Source: Rheum nobile
Lineage: Eukaryota; Streptophyta; Magnoliopsida; Caryophyllales; Polygonaceae
Assembly (NCBI GenBank): GCA_027886185.1
Contig: WOAB01000728.1
Coordinates: 1,178,001 to 1,242,000 of the forward strand
DNA: 64,000 nt
Direction of reading: 5' to 3'
The notes below the pieces were generated by a model. The model was given only the letters and a program-made list of their open reading frames with translations. It did not search any database and was not told the DNA's origin. Both the position numbers and the translations under genes were made by a program. Positions 43,809 through 56,031 of this stretch are shown here, in pieces (position 1 is the first letter of the stretch; each line of letters starts with the position of its first letter).

Positions 43809-46474
43809 TTTGAGCATTATAACAAATGCATATTTACTAGACAAATACATTAAGAGATCTAATTATAGATTAGAGTTCAAGTATAAAGTTAGAGTGGGTA
43901 ACTTGGGATTATTATAAGTTCAAGTCAATTACAATGTTAAATTGAATAAATTTGTTTTATTTAAGATAGGCACTATTTAAACTTATAAACATTTTTTAAT
44001 ATTACAATTGGTTTTATTTAATCATTTTGGTCACATAATTGATTTGCATTATATAATCAAAACTAATTTTGTATCATTTAATCATAGGCGCGCTAATGGG
44101 GAATTGAGATAAGTATTTATTGTGAAAAAACTCCATTTATACTCCGTAATATATATAGAATAGTGAATTTCTTATTCATTTCAATAACAAAATTTTATGT
44201 TCATTTTTTGAAAGATTAATTAAACATGATTGATGTCAAATTTATATACTTCTATACCATTTTTTGTTCAAACCTTGATTAGGATACCGACCTACATAAA
44301 TATAAATTCTTAACAAAATTTACTATATTTTTCAATCACTCCACTAAAATATCGATTTTTGTAGGCATGAATGAAATGAGATTGTGCAATTATTATCATG
44401 AGATATAATATAGGGAATCAAGGGTGTGAATTGTTAAGGCATTAACTTTTTTTCAAAATAGTAAATTATATATGGTAATCCCATTTTACCTCAATTTATT
44501 TAAATAAATCATTGCATAAAAAAAGTAACTGAAATGATAACAAAGATATATTTTGATTTGATAATAACTGATATAGGAAACGACTTTCGTATCAATTTCA
44601 GTACTTTTAAAAAATTATTGTTTGTATAATAATTGAAACTTTCGTAGGTTTGGTTCTTCTTTTAAATGGTTTAAAAATGGTTGAATTAAAAATATATTCA
44701 AATAATAATGATGCTAAAAACATTCAATTGACTGATATCTGGTGATATTAATATCCTTAAAATAAAAGACTAATTAGGAAGTTACAAACCAAAAATTGAT
44801 TTATGTCGATTCTTTTGATTTTTATGAGTTATAAAATTATTTCATACAATTACATTATATTAATTGTCCTTAATTTAATTTTAAACGGGTGAAATCACAT
44901 CATGCATATAGTATGTTAAAATTTCAAAAGAACCGTTTGGATTTTATTTTAAATTAAGAATTGCTTACATAAAAATACTCCTAACCACTAATATTGAATT
45001 GGCCTATTAATTTTGGAATGAACATCATAATATATTAAATAAGTAATATTATATAAACTCATATCATAGATCCCTATATCATGCATACGTTATTATTTAT
45101 GAGAAAAATTAAAAGAAGAATGCAAACTTGTGTATTGTATATCTTCATGATCTATAGTTAAGATTGTACTTTGGTTTGTATGTTTATTCGATAATAAGAT
45201 ATAAAAATTCGATGAGAGAAAAATTGAAATAAGGATCGCTATCTTTTTCCATTTCTTTGTTCGGTGCTCCATATAAAACACCTTTAAGTTGTTATTTTCC
45301 TTCCTCTTTCATACTATATATATTATAATGTTTTAATGGTTAAATAATTAGGGTGATTAATAACTAATTGAATGTTATATCAAATAATTTTTTTGTCAAA
45401 ATGAGAACTTGGACGTCACATCAATATATTAAAATGAGAAATTGTTGTGTACAAATAAATAATAAATATCGTAAAACAAAAATTTTATTTGATCAAATTG
45501 TCCTCAAGAAGACTTGAACCTATAACCAATAGATTCTTAGTAGACACTCTAACCACTATGCTACACACAATTACTTGCTTTCAATTTTAAAATGATAATT
45601 ATATTAGTTTAATGGTAAGCATGTTTAATGAGAGCAATAAATGGTGGTAACAACCCAATCTTATATGTATACTAGGTTTTTAAATTTTAATAAGCGTTAG
45701 TGGAAAGTACATATGTGGTTGTTTTTACAATGAACTTGCGGCTTTAAATACACAGAAATCCAGGTTTTCAATAAATCTGCATGCTCAACCACTTTTTTAT
45801 TCATTCAGGAGTTTTTGTGTTTAGGATTGGTTTTGTTTTTAGTTAAACCTTGTTTTGTTTTTTGTTTTCAATAAATATGCATGCTCAACCACTGTCTTAT
45901 AGCTCATTCAAAGAGCCTATTTGTTTGTTTTAGAGGTGGTTTAATTTGTGTGTACGTGGGTATTCATTTTTTTTTTGTCTTTTTTTTTTGTAATGTTTTA
46001 TCTTTTTTGTAATGTTTTATCGTTATTGTGAAGTGTTCTTCCCATTGTAGAGATAGGTTTTTATGTTTTTTGTTTTGGTTTAGGGTTTTGGACTGCGATG
46101 CTATTTGAATGAACTTTATCATTTTGTCAATTGGTGTTCCTATGTAATCTAACTTTTCTTCTTTGGTGACTCATCCACTTATGTGGATTAAACTTTATGT
46201 GTTTGTGTTTGTCGTGTTCTAATTTTCATTTTTGGGGTGAAGCATATTAATTCCTGTTCCACCACCAAGCAGTCGCTTACTGCCACACCAAGTTTCTGTG
46301 AGATTCAAATATCCAATCACTCTAACGTATGCATACACGAGGAAATAAGTGGGAACAGCATCCTCCTGACAAAATTGAATTAGTTACCTTAGCTGCCGTG
46401 ATATAAATCGATGGATCAGGTTTCTTTTCTTTCACATCATCACCTGAAAAAGACATTAATCAAAGTGAAGACTA
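43809..46474. other. AT-rich spacer; only a tRNA-like sequence seen
   Basis: There are no credible ORFs. Poly-A/T-rich, low-complexity sequence predominates. The one recognisable object is the tRNA-like stretch near 45503-45570. Confidence 0.5.
45503..45570 (-). other. tRNA-like sequence, possible SINE head or tRNA pseudogene
   Basis: On the minus strand TAGCATAGTGGTTAGAG resembles an RNA polymerase III A box / D-arm, and about 30 bases later GGTTCAAGTCT resembles a B box / T-loop. I could not fold a good acceptor stem or name an anticodon. The AT-rich sequence that follows, about 130 bp long, could be a SINE body, but no target duplication was found. Confidence 0.5.
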
Positions 46475-46733
46475 CTCTCTCCGTCCCTATTTGTTTGTCC
46501 TGTTTTGATCGTACACACTTGCCGAGACGGATTTTATATCGTTAATATCTCTAATTACATATTAATAAAAATTATAATTTTTTGATATTATCAAAGTACT
46601 CGTTGAGACGAATCAAACAAGACCCCACATGACTATGTTTTTTCTTATATATTGGAAGAAATCTTAAAAATTCTCTTCAACGATGAACAATGTCCAAAAG
46701 TCAAACAGGACAAATAAACCGGGACGGAGGGAG
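46475..46733. mobile_element. Stowaway-type MITE (Tc1/mariner)
   Basis: It is 259 bp long, flanked by TA on both sides. The ends are inverted: CTCTCTCCGTCCC at left, GGGACGGAGGGAG at right, and the similarity extends over about 30 bp (TTTGTTTGTCCTGTTT against its complement). CTCCCTCCGTCCC with a TA duplication is the signature of plant Stowaway elements. Confidence 0.95.
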
Positions 46734-46734
46734 T

Positions 46735-49015
46735 ATAACACAATTACAAACATTAGTTGATTAAGCAGTGTACTAATAATAAGAATTATGTTAGAGAAAG
46801 CAACGTATGAACTTAAATAGATGGTTATCAAGACCTGCAAGGAAGCAATCAAGACTTTGAAAGCGGTCCTGTAATGAGAGAAATAACAATTAGCTTTATT
46901 AGAAAATAATAAACAATGGAGAGAAGTACACTTCAATAAATATAAAGACAAGGCTTACAAGTCCAATGACTATGAGAGATTGTCTGTTACAAGTCCAATG
47001 GAGAGAAGTACACTTCAATAAATATAAAGACATGGCGTTCAACCTCTGTTGCCTTGTAATTTGAAATGTGTTTTTGAATTTATTCACGGAATTTATGTGG
47101 GTGTGGTATAATGTGTTTGGTGCCGCCTAAGAGTAGGTCTGTGTTTCGCATAAAGTTGAATTCCCCAATAAAATCCGTTAATGAAATGCCCTTGATCAAT
47201 AATTTCTGGACTTCATGCGAGTGATATCACACTTCATGGTAAGTGAAATGCCCTATTTCTATTAATTTCTTCCTTTTTTCCCTCCCCTTTAAAATTTTAA
47301 ATGCATTTATTGTTAAAGAGTGATGTGTAGCAATTTGACTTTTTTTTAATGGGAAGAGCGATGCATTGAATGGAGAAGTTTGGTAAGAGCATTCAATTTT
47401 AGTACTCAAGGCCTTAATATTGGTTTGTTATGGAGATGACCTAACACACTGTTGTCCCCTTCTTGTCTTCCTTTTGGTTTTTGCCTGTGGCCAAGATCTT
47501 CAGTTCCTTACCCCAGGTATGTATTGTGAAGCTAAATTTTATTCTTCTCGTAATGTGGTTGTTTTTCCCTGCCTGCCATTCGCAATCTGTTGTTCCTTGA
47601 GTGTGGCGGCTGATCTCCGTGTTCATTTTATCTCTTGTTTTCCACCGCCAGTGTTCATGTTTGTCTAGGGTTTGTGTTCCTTCCTGGTTGTTGAATGGTG
47701 CGTTTTTCAATGCGTTTCTAAGCGTCTGTTTTCCTGTTGTAGTGACTATTTCTATTTTCTATTTGTCGTTTTTGTTGTCGTGTGCAATGCGTTTGTTGCT
47801 TTATGTATGTGTTTGGGGACCGGACATCAGATCCTTTGCCATTATTTATTCCGAGTTATCCCCCGATTTATCAGATGTAAGAGGACCCCTTCTAAGGATT
47901 AAAAAATTGGTAACCATTTGTGTGTTGGACTGAAATGTAGTTGAATTCAGCTCTCTTCATATAAATGGGCCTTGCAGGTTGAGGGCAATGCCTCGTGCAT
48001 ATCTGGTGACGGTTTATTTTTTTATCTGCGATATTCTGCGTATGTATGGGTTTTTTAAATCATATGAGGTCATCACAATTGGGGTTGCTATCCTTGTTTG
48101 TGCACATATGAAGGATGTTGGCTGTTTTGTAGGAATGCAACTCAATTACAGCTGTACGGATTAATAGGGAATTAGGTTTCTTGGGCCTTCCATTAATAGG
48201 CCCATATTCGTAGCCCAAATGTATACTACCCTATGTATCCCCTGTCTTAGCTGAACTGGTTCTTGTGGAAAGTCATTGAGGTCTGGTACACTGATAGCTG
48301 TGGGGGACCTGGTTTTGCCGAAGCATGCATTTCCTTTTCCCTGTTGCTGATTAGGTCGATGTGAGCAGGGTAGAGGCCATGCGTCGTTCCATGTATTACC
48401 ATGTGTGCTTCCTGGTCATAATTGATCTTTCGTCTTGCCCACTCTTATTGCCACGGCCGCATAATGGAGCTGGATTTTCAACTTCTGAGCTCTGTTGATC
48501 CGATAGGGGATTTAATTAGAGCATCGTTGTTGTATCATCATTTCATGTAATCTTGTTGTATTCTGCCACGGGTCAGCATTTTGGCTTTTCCTTTTGAATT
48601 TCTGGATTGCGCCATGCGTTTCAGCCGCTGGTCTTGATTTTATGGTGCGGCATGTGGGTACTGAAATGGGTTTATAGCTTGCTGCCCCGTTTGGATGCAT
48701 CGGTGCCCTTAGTTGTCACATGTTGTGATGTCTTGGTCTGTGGAGGCCCTTCGTTATTTTGGCCGAAACGATCTCGCATTTTCTGTTCACAGTTGACCTA
48801 CTCTGCTGTCATATGTCTATACTGTATCAGATTTGTCGGCGAAATCTGTGGGGCATTAAATACACGTGCATTCGCACCTATTACTCCTTTTGAATGCTAG
48901 TGGTATTTGTTTGGTGCGAGTTGGCTGATGTGGCTGCTCATTTGGCAAAATTGTAAATGGTGAGTTGGTATGCTGGTAAGCTTTTAATTAAACAATAACT
49001 TTCCGGTCCGATGTA
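46735..49015. other. Sequence left of the Tekay-like element; possible Helitron 2 flank
   Basis: No gene is supported. A 38-bp phrase (CCAATGGAGAGAAGTACACT and onward) is directly repeated at about 46914 and 46996. From about 47400 the composition is less AT-rich and resembles the non-coding part at 58577-59040 on the other side of the retrotransposon. It may therefore be the 3' non-coding part of Helitron 2, possibly with captured sequence. No Helitron 3' hairpin was located. Confidence 0.4.
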
Positions 49016-51574
49016 TGTGATACCCCGTAATTTTGTAAGGCTATTTTGAGAATTATGGATTTTTCCCGAACGTCCGTTTGGTACGTCGGATTTAATTCTG
49101 AGAGCTTAAGACATTCTGTAATGTGCTCTGTATTTGTAATATTTTTCTCAGTGAAGAATTATACAGTCGAGGTGTGTTGGGAGTTTATACTCGTTCGTGT
49201 ACGACTTTCGTTAACGCGGATTAAGATTGGTACAAGTTTATTGCCCAAGAGTTGTTATCTAATGGGCAATAGTACAAGATTCTTTATCCAAAGGTTTTTG
49301 TCCAAGAGCCATTGTCCAAGGGGCAAAAGGGTTTGGATATTGTCCAAGAGGCAAGGACCCTAATTTCTTCTATAAATAGAGGTGTTGGGTGAGGGTGGAA
49401 GAGGGTGCGAAAGACGCGGAAGCGCTCTCAGATTCTCGACTCTCAAAAACGATCTCAAAGAAAACGCTCTCTCTCGAGAAGGCTCTAAGTGGATCGTCGG
49501 AGCTCGTTTAGTGTCGTTCTCGGTGGCCAAGGGGAAGCTTGGGAGGCCCTTAGAAGCCTAGAAACCAAGCAAGGCGAAAGATGAGCCAAATCGATCGTCG
49601 AGGGTGAGTTTTCTCCTCTTGTATATCTGTTTTCGTTCGCGACGGCGACCGCCACGAGGATCACGGCGACCGCCGGCTCGAAGGCGGCGACCGCCGGCAT
49701 GAGACGGCGCCCGCCATGAGGAACACGGTGACCGTCGGCATGAGACGGCGCCCGCCGTGGTGAGCGGCGACCGCCGTGATGAAGGAGGCCAGCCGCCGTG
49801 GTTGAGCGGCGCCCGCCGTGGTTGAGCGGCGCCCGCCGTGGTTGAGCGGCGCCCGCCGTGGTTGAGCGGCGCCCGCCGTGGTTGAGACGGCGCCTGCCGT
49901 GAATTGGGCGGCGCCCGCCGTGATTGTTGTGGCGCCCGCCGGCGAGTTGTTGTTGGCCGGGTTGTTGGTGTTGGCTTCCGTAGCCTTCGTTCGGGTTTCG
50001 TTTCCTTCAATTCCTTTCGTTCTTTCGTAGATCGGTATTGTTGTTTGTCGAATCTAACTTAGGGTTTCTGTATGGGTCGATCCGAAGGTACCGGAGTTGG
50101 CAGATTTGTCTCTGTGTCAAGCCCGGAATCCCGTCGTTAGACTTCGTTCAAACTCTGTGGATTAAGGCAAGTGGCGGTTCGCTCTTGCTCATTCGTTCCA
50201 TATTTACATTAATTATCAGTAGTTTATCTGAGTAATTAATTTGGAATGAATATTCTGTTTATCTGGAAACGGTTTTGTTAAACTGTTTTGAAAATCATAT
50301 AATAGGTTGTATATCTGTTAGAACAACGCTATTATCTGTTATCGCCTTTCGGGCCTTTATGTGGATTTATCCAGTAACGGTTGTTGTGCTGTACTGTTTA
50401 GTTAGCACTAGTGGCTAGGAACGCTATGTACCTTGAGGGGGTTTAGCTGTTTCTTTATAACCGGTACTTGGTGGTTCATCCCCAGTACTTTCTCTTTGGT
50501 CATGACCATACCCTTTCACAGGGTAGGTGCACTTCGCTAGTGCCAAATCTTCCAGGGTTCATCCCTTCGATATCTCTTGTGAGGAGATCTGATATCTCTT
50601 GTGAGGAGATCCGATATCTCTTGTGAGGAGATCCGATATCTCTTGTGTGGAGATGTAAAAGCTTATAACGTAATGCTCGTTTTGGAATTTAATAAGATAA
50701 GTGCCCGAGTGCACATGATTAATATACCTTGGGCGAGTAGTGCAGCTAAGTTCAGTGCAGCTAGGAAAACTCATCTTGACTTGAATGTAGTACGTTCTCT
50801 TTCCAATCTGGATTCGCTATAGGCGATGAGGTTGGTCGTGAACCGAAACATCTCAGTCAGTTTTAAATCATTGTTGTATGATCCTGTAATCATTCCAGAT
50901 TTGTCATTTTCCCTTAAAGACTCAATCTCTTGGAGTCTCTTTTCGAGTCGATTTCTGTGAAGATGAAGTCTTCCAGAATCTTCTCTCATGCATACCTCTT
51001 GTTGTTATTCCGTGAAAGTGTCGGGTTATGTATCGTCCCTTCGGTTATTATTCGAGGGACAATGATAGTAAACGGTTACGATCACTCGAACCATTCTGCT
51101 TTTTACCCTTGCTAGTCTATTCAAGTAGACTAACCCATGAACTTTGTTCTCCGCATGTGGGCTGGTGTCATCCGTTCGATTCGGCACATCAGATAGAGTG
51201 AAGATTTGAGGAGACTAGATTGACTATGAAGACGACGGTTGTTTTTGGATGTTTTAATAATTGCTTTTAATCAGGTTGAGATCCTTGGGCAGGTGATCAT
51301 CACGATCACAATCCCGTTTGTAAAATCTTTTATTTGTCTTCCGCTGTACTTTGTTTGAACTCTGTGTTTGGCCTATTCGGGATTGGGTTGTAATCCCGTA
51401 ACTCTTGTTTCCCAACAATGTTATGTTTTGGAATTTATTGCTTGATCTTTGTGTATCAATTGCATTTCATAAATTGTATTTTTTTGGTAAAGCCTTGGGT
51501 GATCTCGGTAAGGAACACTGGGGTCACTGGCGGTAATACCTTTCCAAAAAGGGTTAAGTTTTGGGGGTGTTACA
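49016..51574 (+). repeat. Tekay-like 5' LTR
   Basis: It is 2,559 bp, TGTGATACCCC...GGGGGTGTTACA. Inside are about four perfect 20-bp units of GAGCGGCGCCCGCCGTGGTT (49800-49885) and four 22-bp units of GATATCTCTTGTGAGGAGATC (50568-50650). A TATAAATAG box lies near 49372. Confidence 0.95.
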
Positions 51575-51578
51575 GTTG

Positions 51579-51590
51579 TGGTATCAGAGC
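51579..51590 (+). other. Primer-binding site, initiator tRNA-Met type
   Basis: TGGTATCAGAGC lies four bases after the 5' LTR. The same site occurs in the minus-strand array at 19916-26469. Confidence 0.9.
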
Positions 51591-52024
51591 CAAAGGTTTT
51601 AAAACGGGTTTGGGATTTTATAAATCATTTATCCGTTTTTGAAAATGCTTCAAAAGGGCTCTGAATTTTCAAAGTGAAAAGAATTTCAAAACACCGTTCA
51701 TAGTCATGTCTTCTGTACAATCTGATATAGTAAGCTTGCTTCTATGTCTAGAAAGACTAATTCCTTTCCCATTGCCCCGTTTGATATGGGTGCATTCTGT
51801 TCTCTTCAGAGGAACCCGAGAGAAGCCGAGGTGGTTTCACCATCTCTAGCTAGGCTTGATTCCCAGTTCGCTCGTTGTGAGTTGAGGTTGTAGAACCTAG
51901 TAACTCGGTTCGAGTCCATCAATAGAAATTACCAAGTTGATCTATTCTAAGTTGATTTTATTACAATAATTATATCAAAATGATACTAAAGTGATAAAAT
52001 CCTTGGAATTTGATCGGTAAACAG

Positions 52025-53353
52025 ATGGTGAACACGAGGAACACTATCCGTACTGGTGTTGGGCCAAGCAATGACCCCAGACTAAATCCGAGGAATGTTG
52101 CAGACCCATCAGAAGAGCGTGAGTCTGTCTTCCATAATAATCCTGGAGGCAACGACCCAGCTAGGGACAACGCTCCAAGGATATTTGATAAAGCAGCTGT
52201 TGTAGAAATTCGGGGAATCATCATGCAAGCGATTGCCGACGCGTTACGCCCGAATGTGCATCAAGCACAAGGAGTGCCAGTATCTCGAGAAGTTCTGAGG
52301 TTTGAGGAACAAGAGAACCATGTGCTGTAGGGAGGGGTGATCAGGAATAGAGGGGAGTATGGCCGAGCCCTGAAGGCTGTTAACTCCATGAGGCCTGACA
52401 GCTTCGATGGGAAAGGAGAGCCAGTCAAGGTGGCTCATTGGTTTTCCCACATGGAGCGGCTTTTCCGTAATGTTGAGTGCACTGAAGCGGAGAGAGTGCA
52501 TATAGCCTCTCTTCAGTTAAAGGAAGAAGCCAGTGAATGGTGGGAGAGTACCGGCTTAGCTGATAGCCCGGTTTTGACTTGGTCTATGTTTAAGACCAAG
52601 ATGACTAATCGTTTCTTCTCTCGTGCTATGAGGGAGGAGAAACACAAGGAGTTTCTGTATCCGCAAATGGATGGATTGAAGGTGACCGAGCTTGTAACCA
52701 AATTCAATCATCTAATGCAGTACGCTGGACCTGAGATATCCAGTGAGGCACAGAAGATCTGGTATTTCCACGAATGGATGAGTCCAGACATCAAGCCGAT
52801 GATGGTGCACCACACATGCTCTACTCTGGAGCAGTATGTGGATACAGCCTACAAGCTGGAGGTGACTCTGGAGGAGTCGACCAAGAAGCGTAACAGCCAG
52901 AGGCAAGTGCAGTACCAGCCTCAGGCAAGTGGGTTCAAACGCCCCGCGCCACCATCAGATTTTGCCAAATCTGGCCGAGCAAGAACGAATAAGACTCATG
53001 ATGAGTCTACGCAACATTCTGGCCAAGGCAATAATCTGATTCAGTGCTACAACTGCGGTACGCATGGGCACAAGAGCAATGAATGTCTGAAGGACAAAAA
53101 GACATGCTTTGACTGCGGAAAGGAGGGTCATATGCAGGCGTTCTGTCAGCGGAGGAATGTGAAAGGAGCTGAGTCATGGCAAGGGTCTGTTAATCAGAAC
53201 AACCGACCCAAGTTCAGTCCGGTGGAAGCTCCTAGCCCTTCAATACAGACGACTACGCAGAACAAAGGGAAAGCCCCGATGGCTTCAGGAAGCCAAGGTC
53301 AACGCCTGTACGTGATACGTGAGGTGGATGGACCCTATGCTCCTAATGCTTAG
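52025..53353 (+). pseudogene. Chromovirus Gag with two zinc knuckles, one stop
   Basis: The frame is kept from ATG 52025 to 53353 except a TAG at 52328-52330. The Gag domain covers about 52370-52870 (FDGKGEPVKVAHWFSHMERLF, AEWW-type block EASEWWES, FLYPQMDGLKVTELVTKFNHLMQYA). Two CCHC knuckles follow: CYNCGTHGHKSNEC and CFDCGKEGHMQAFC. The second knuckle is usual in some chromovirus Gags. The start is chosen as the ATG following the leader; an upstream in-frame ATG at 52010 adds five residues. Only the stop codon prevents a full Gag. Confidence 0.88.
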
Positions 53354-56015
53354 AGTACTTTGTATCTGCATTACACTTTTGTTAATGTGTTGTTGATGTG
53401 GGTGCTACCCAGACTTTCATTTTGGATGGTTGTAGTTAAGTTGCGTGTGCAACGAGGTTGCAAACCTTTCGTTGTAACTATTCTTATACATGAACCTTTG
53501 GTTTATACCAAGTTAATGTTTCAGTGCTTGTTGATGGGGTAAGGTCTCGTGTTCGAGACTCACCAACAACCTCTTAGGAGATGGCTGCCTATTAATTAGG
53601 TGGAGCTACCAAGGATGGGTTGAGATGTATGGACAGCGGCTCATAACAACAGAGGACGCTCGTAATGGCTGGGCCTGGACTCGGAGCCACTAGTGAGTCG
53701 TATGTGAACCATGTAGTGGGTTGGTCCAAGATGGTGACCATTTAGTGAGAACCAATCGTCTGTCGAATTGTCAATTACCATCAAGGGTAAGAAATTCAAA
53801 GCGATTTGACCTAAATAACCATGGTCCATACGATAATTATTCTCGGTATGGATTGACGGAAGCGTCACAAGGCAGTGATCGACTTCAGTTTTTGATATTT
53901 CTGTGGTTAGAGGATTTCCGGGTGTCTTTCCAGAAGATATTCCTGGATACCCCGAATCGTGTTGTGGAGTTTGCAATTGATCTCGAGCCGAGTACCACGC
54001 CGATCTCTGAGGTACCGTACCGGATGGCTCCTGTTGAGATGCAAGAGTTAAAGAAGCAACTCAAGGATCTTCTTGACAAAAGTTATATAAAGCTGAGTGC
54101 ATCACCTTAAGTAGGAGTGCCCTAGTTTATTTGTCAAAATAAAAGATGGACCGTTTCGACTTTGTTTTGACTTTCGAGAGTTGAATAAAGTCACGATCAA
54201 GAGCAAGTATCTGTTGCCAAGGAGTGATGATCTGTTGGATCAACTACATGGAGCAAAAGTTTTCTCCAAGATCGACCTGAGATCTGGTTTTCATCAGCTC
54301 AGGATTCGTGAGGATGATATTCCGAGGATTGCGTTTCGGACAAGAGATGGTTACTACGAGTTTGTAGTCATGCCATCTGGGCTTACGAATGCTCTAGGTG
54401 TTTTCATGAACCTAGTGCATCGATGTTTTAGACTAGTACTTGAATAAGTTCATAGTGGTCTTCATCAATGGCATTTTGATTTTTCCCGAGCAAGGAAGCT
54501 CACAGGGAACGTCTGCAGATTGCTTTATCGGTCCTTAGACCAAGTCGGTTGTACGCAAAGTGGGCTAAGTGTGATTGTTGGATCTAGAAGTGGCTTTCTT
54601 AGGCCATGTGATCAATAAGAATGAGGTTATGGTTATTCCCCAGAAGAGTGAATCAGTAGTTGTTTGGAAGCGGCCTCAGGGTGTGAGCGAGGTGCGCAGT
54701 TTCCCAGAGCTTGCAGGACATTATAGACGGTTCATGAAAGGATTTTTTCTAAGATCTCTCCACCTATGACCAGTCTGTCCACAAGGTCAACCAGAAGTTG
54801 TCTGGGATGACAAGTGCAAGACCAGTTTTCAAGAAGTTGAAACAGTGTCTGACTTATGCACCAGTTTTGGCATTGTCAGAAAGAATGATGGCTATATGGT
54901 CTATAGTTAATGCTTCGAGAAATGGGTTGGGATGTGTCTTTGATGCAGAAAGGCAAGGATATTGCATACGCATTTAGACAATTGAAAACCTATGAAGCAA
55001 ACTAACCAACACATGACCTAGAACTAGCAGCAATAGTGTTTGCATTGGAAACTGAGGTTACTTGGGTAACCCAGAGGTCAGCAGAAGTTTCCACCAGGAG
55101 ATTGTCCATTACATGGCATTCCTAAGACCATTGTATCGGATCAAGATGGCCGATTTATGTCAAGTTTATAGCAAGAACTTCACAAGGCCATGGGAACTGA
55201 ATTGAGATTCAGCAGCGTTTCATCCTCAGACAGATGGTCAGTCTGAAAGACCATCTAGACCCTGGAGGATATGCTAAGAAGTATACGTACTCGATCATCC
55301 GACTAGCTGGGAAGACAGCCTAAGTCTGATTGAGCTCACGTACGATAATAGTTGGCATGCTACAATCAAGATGGCTCCGTTTGAAGCTTTGTATGGGCAC
55401 AGATGTAGATCTCAGATTTGTTGGGTTGAGTACGCCGACAAGATTCTACTTGGACCAGAGTTGGTCAAAAGGACAACTTCGAGCATTGCTCTGAGTAGAC
55501 AGAGGTTGTTGACCGCTCAGAGTCGACAAAAGTTTTACGCAGATCAGAAATGTTAAAGTGTTGAGTTCAAGGTTGGTGTCAAGGTACTTGTCACAGTATC
55601 GCCACCCAAGGATGTTTTCAGGTTTGGTAAGCATGGGAAGCTTAACCCTCGCTACATGGGACCATTCAAAATTCTGGATAGAGTAAGATCTCTAACGTAC
55701 CGTTTGGCATTGTCGCCATAGGCATACTCAGTGTATAATGTGTTCCACGTATCATTGCTAAGGATATCCGTGCCAAGATGAGTCTCGTAGGCTGAGTTAT
55801 AAGGACGTCGAGATTCAGGCAAATGGTACTTGAGAGGAGATGCCAGTGTGCATTCTCGAACGTCGTGTGAAGCGACTGTGCAACGAGATCGTACTGTTGG
55901 TACGAGTTATGTGGTCTAGGTCTGGGACTGAGGAAGTTACTTGGGAAACTGAGGCAGAGATACTCAGACACTTTCCCGAGTTGTTTTTCGGCCAAGTTTC
56001 GGGGTCGAAACTTCT
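53354..56015 (+). pseudogene. Chromovirus pol remnants: reverse transcriptase, RNase H, integrase, chromodomain
   Basis: Fragments in order: reverse transcriptase at about 53925-54480 (VPYRMAPVEMQELKKQL, KVFSKIDLRSGFHQLRIREDD, FVVMPSGLTNA), with the catalytic YxDD replaced by a FING sequence near 54463; RNase H pieces at about 54560-54960; integrase pieces at about 55085-55560 (TDGQSER, MAPFEALYGHRCRS); and a chromodomain-like end at about 55840-55990 (WSRSGTEEVTWETE). Many stops, frameshifts and internal deletions are present, and protease is not recognisable. The internal region, at 4.46 kb, is shorter than a usual full-length element. No functional enzyme can be made. Confidence 0.88.
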
Positions 56016-56031
56016 TTTAAGGGGGAGGTGA
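56016..56031 (+). other. Polypurine tract of the Tekay-like element
   Basis: TTAAGGGGGAGGTGA directly precedes the 3' LTR. A TTTCGGGGTCGAAACTT phrase just upstream is shared with the internal stubs of the array at 19916-26469. Confidence 0.85.

Noticed and set aside
46664..48900. Several ORFs of 60-110 codons near the Tekay-like element
   Set aside because: No domain, no conserved frame and overlapping frames on both strands; treated as chance ORFs in spacer.
49558..50010. Minus-strand 150-codon ORF with RRAPLNHGG repeats
   Set aside because: It is the GC-rich LTR minisatellite read through; the right LTR gives a shorter version with changed repeats.
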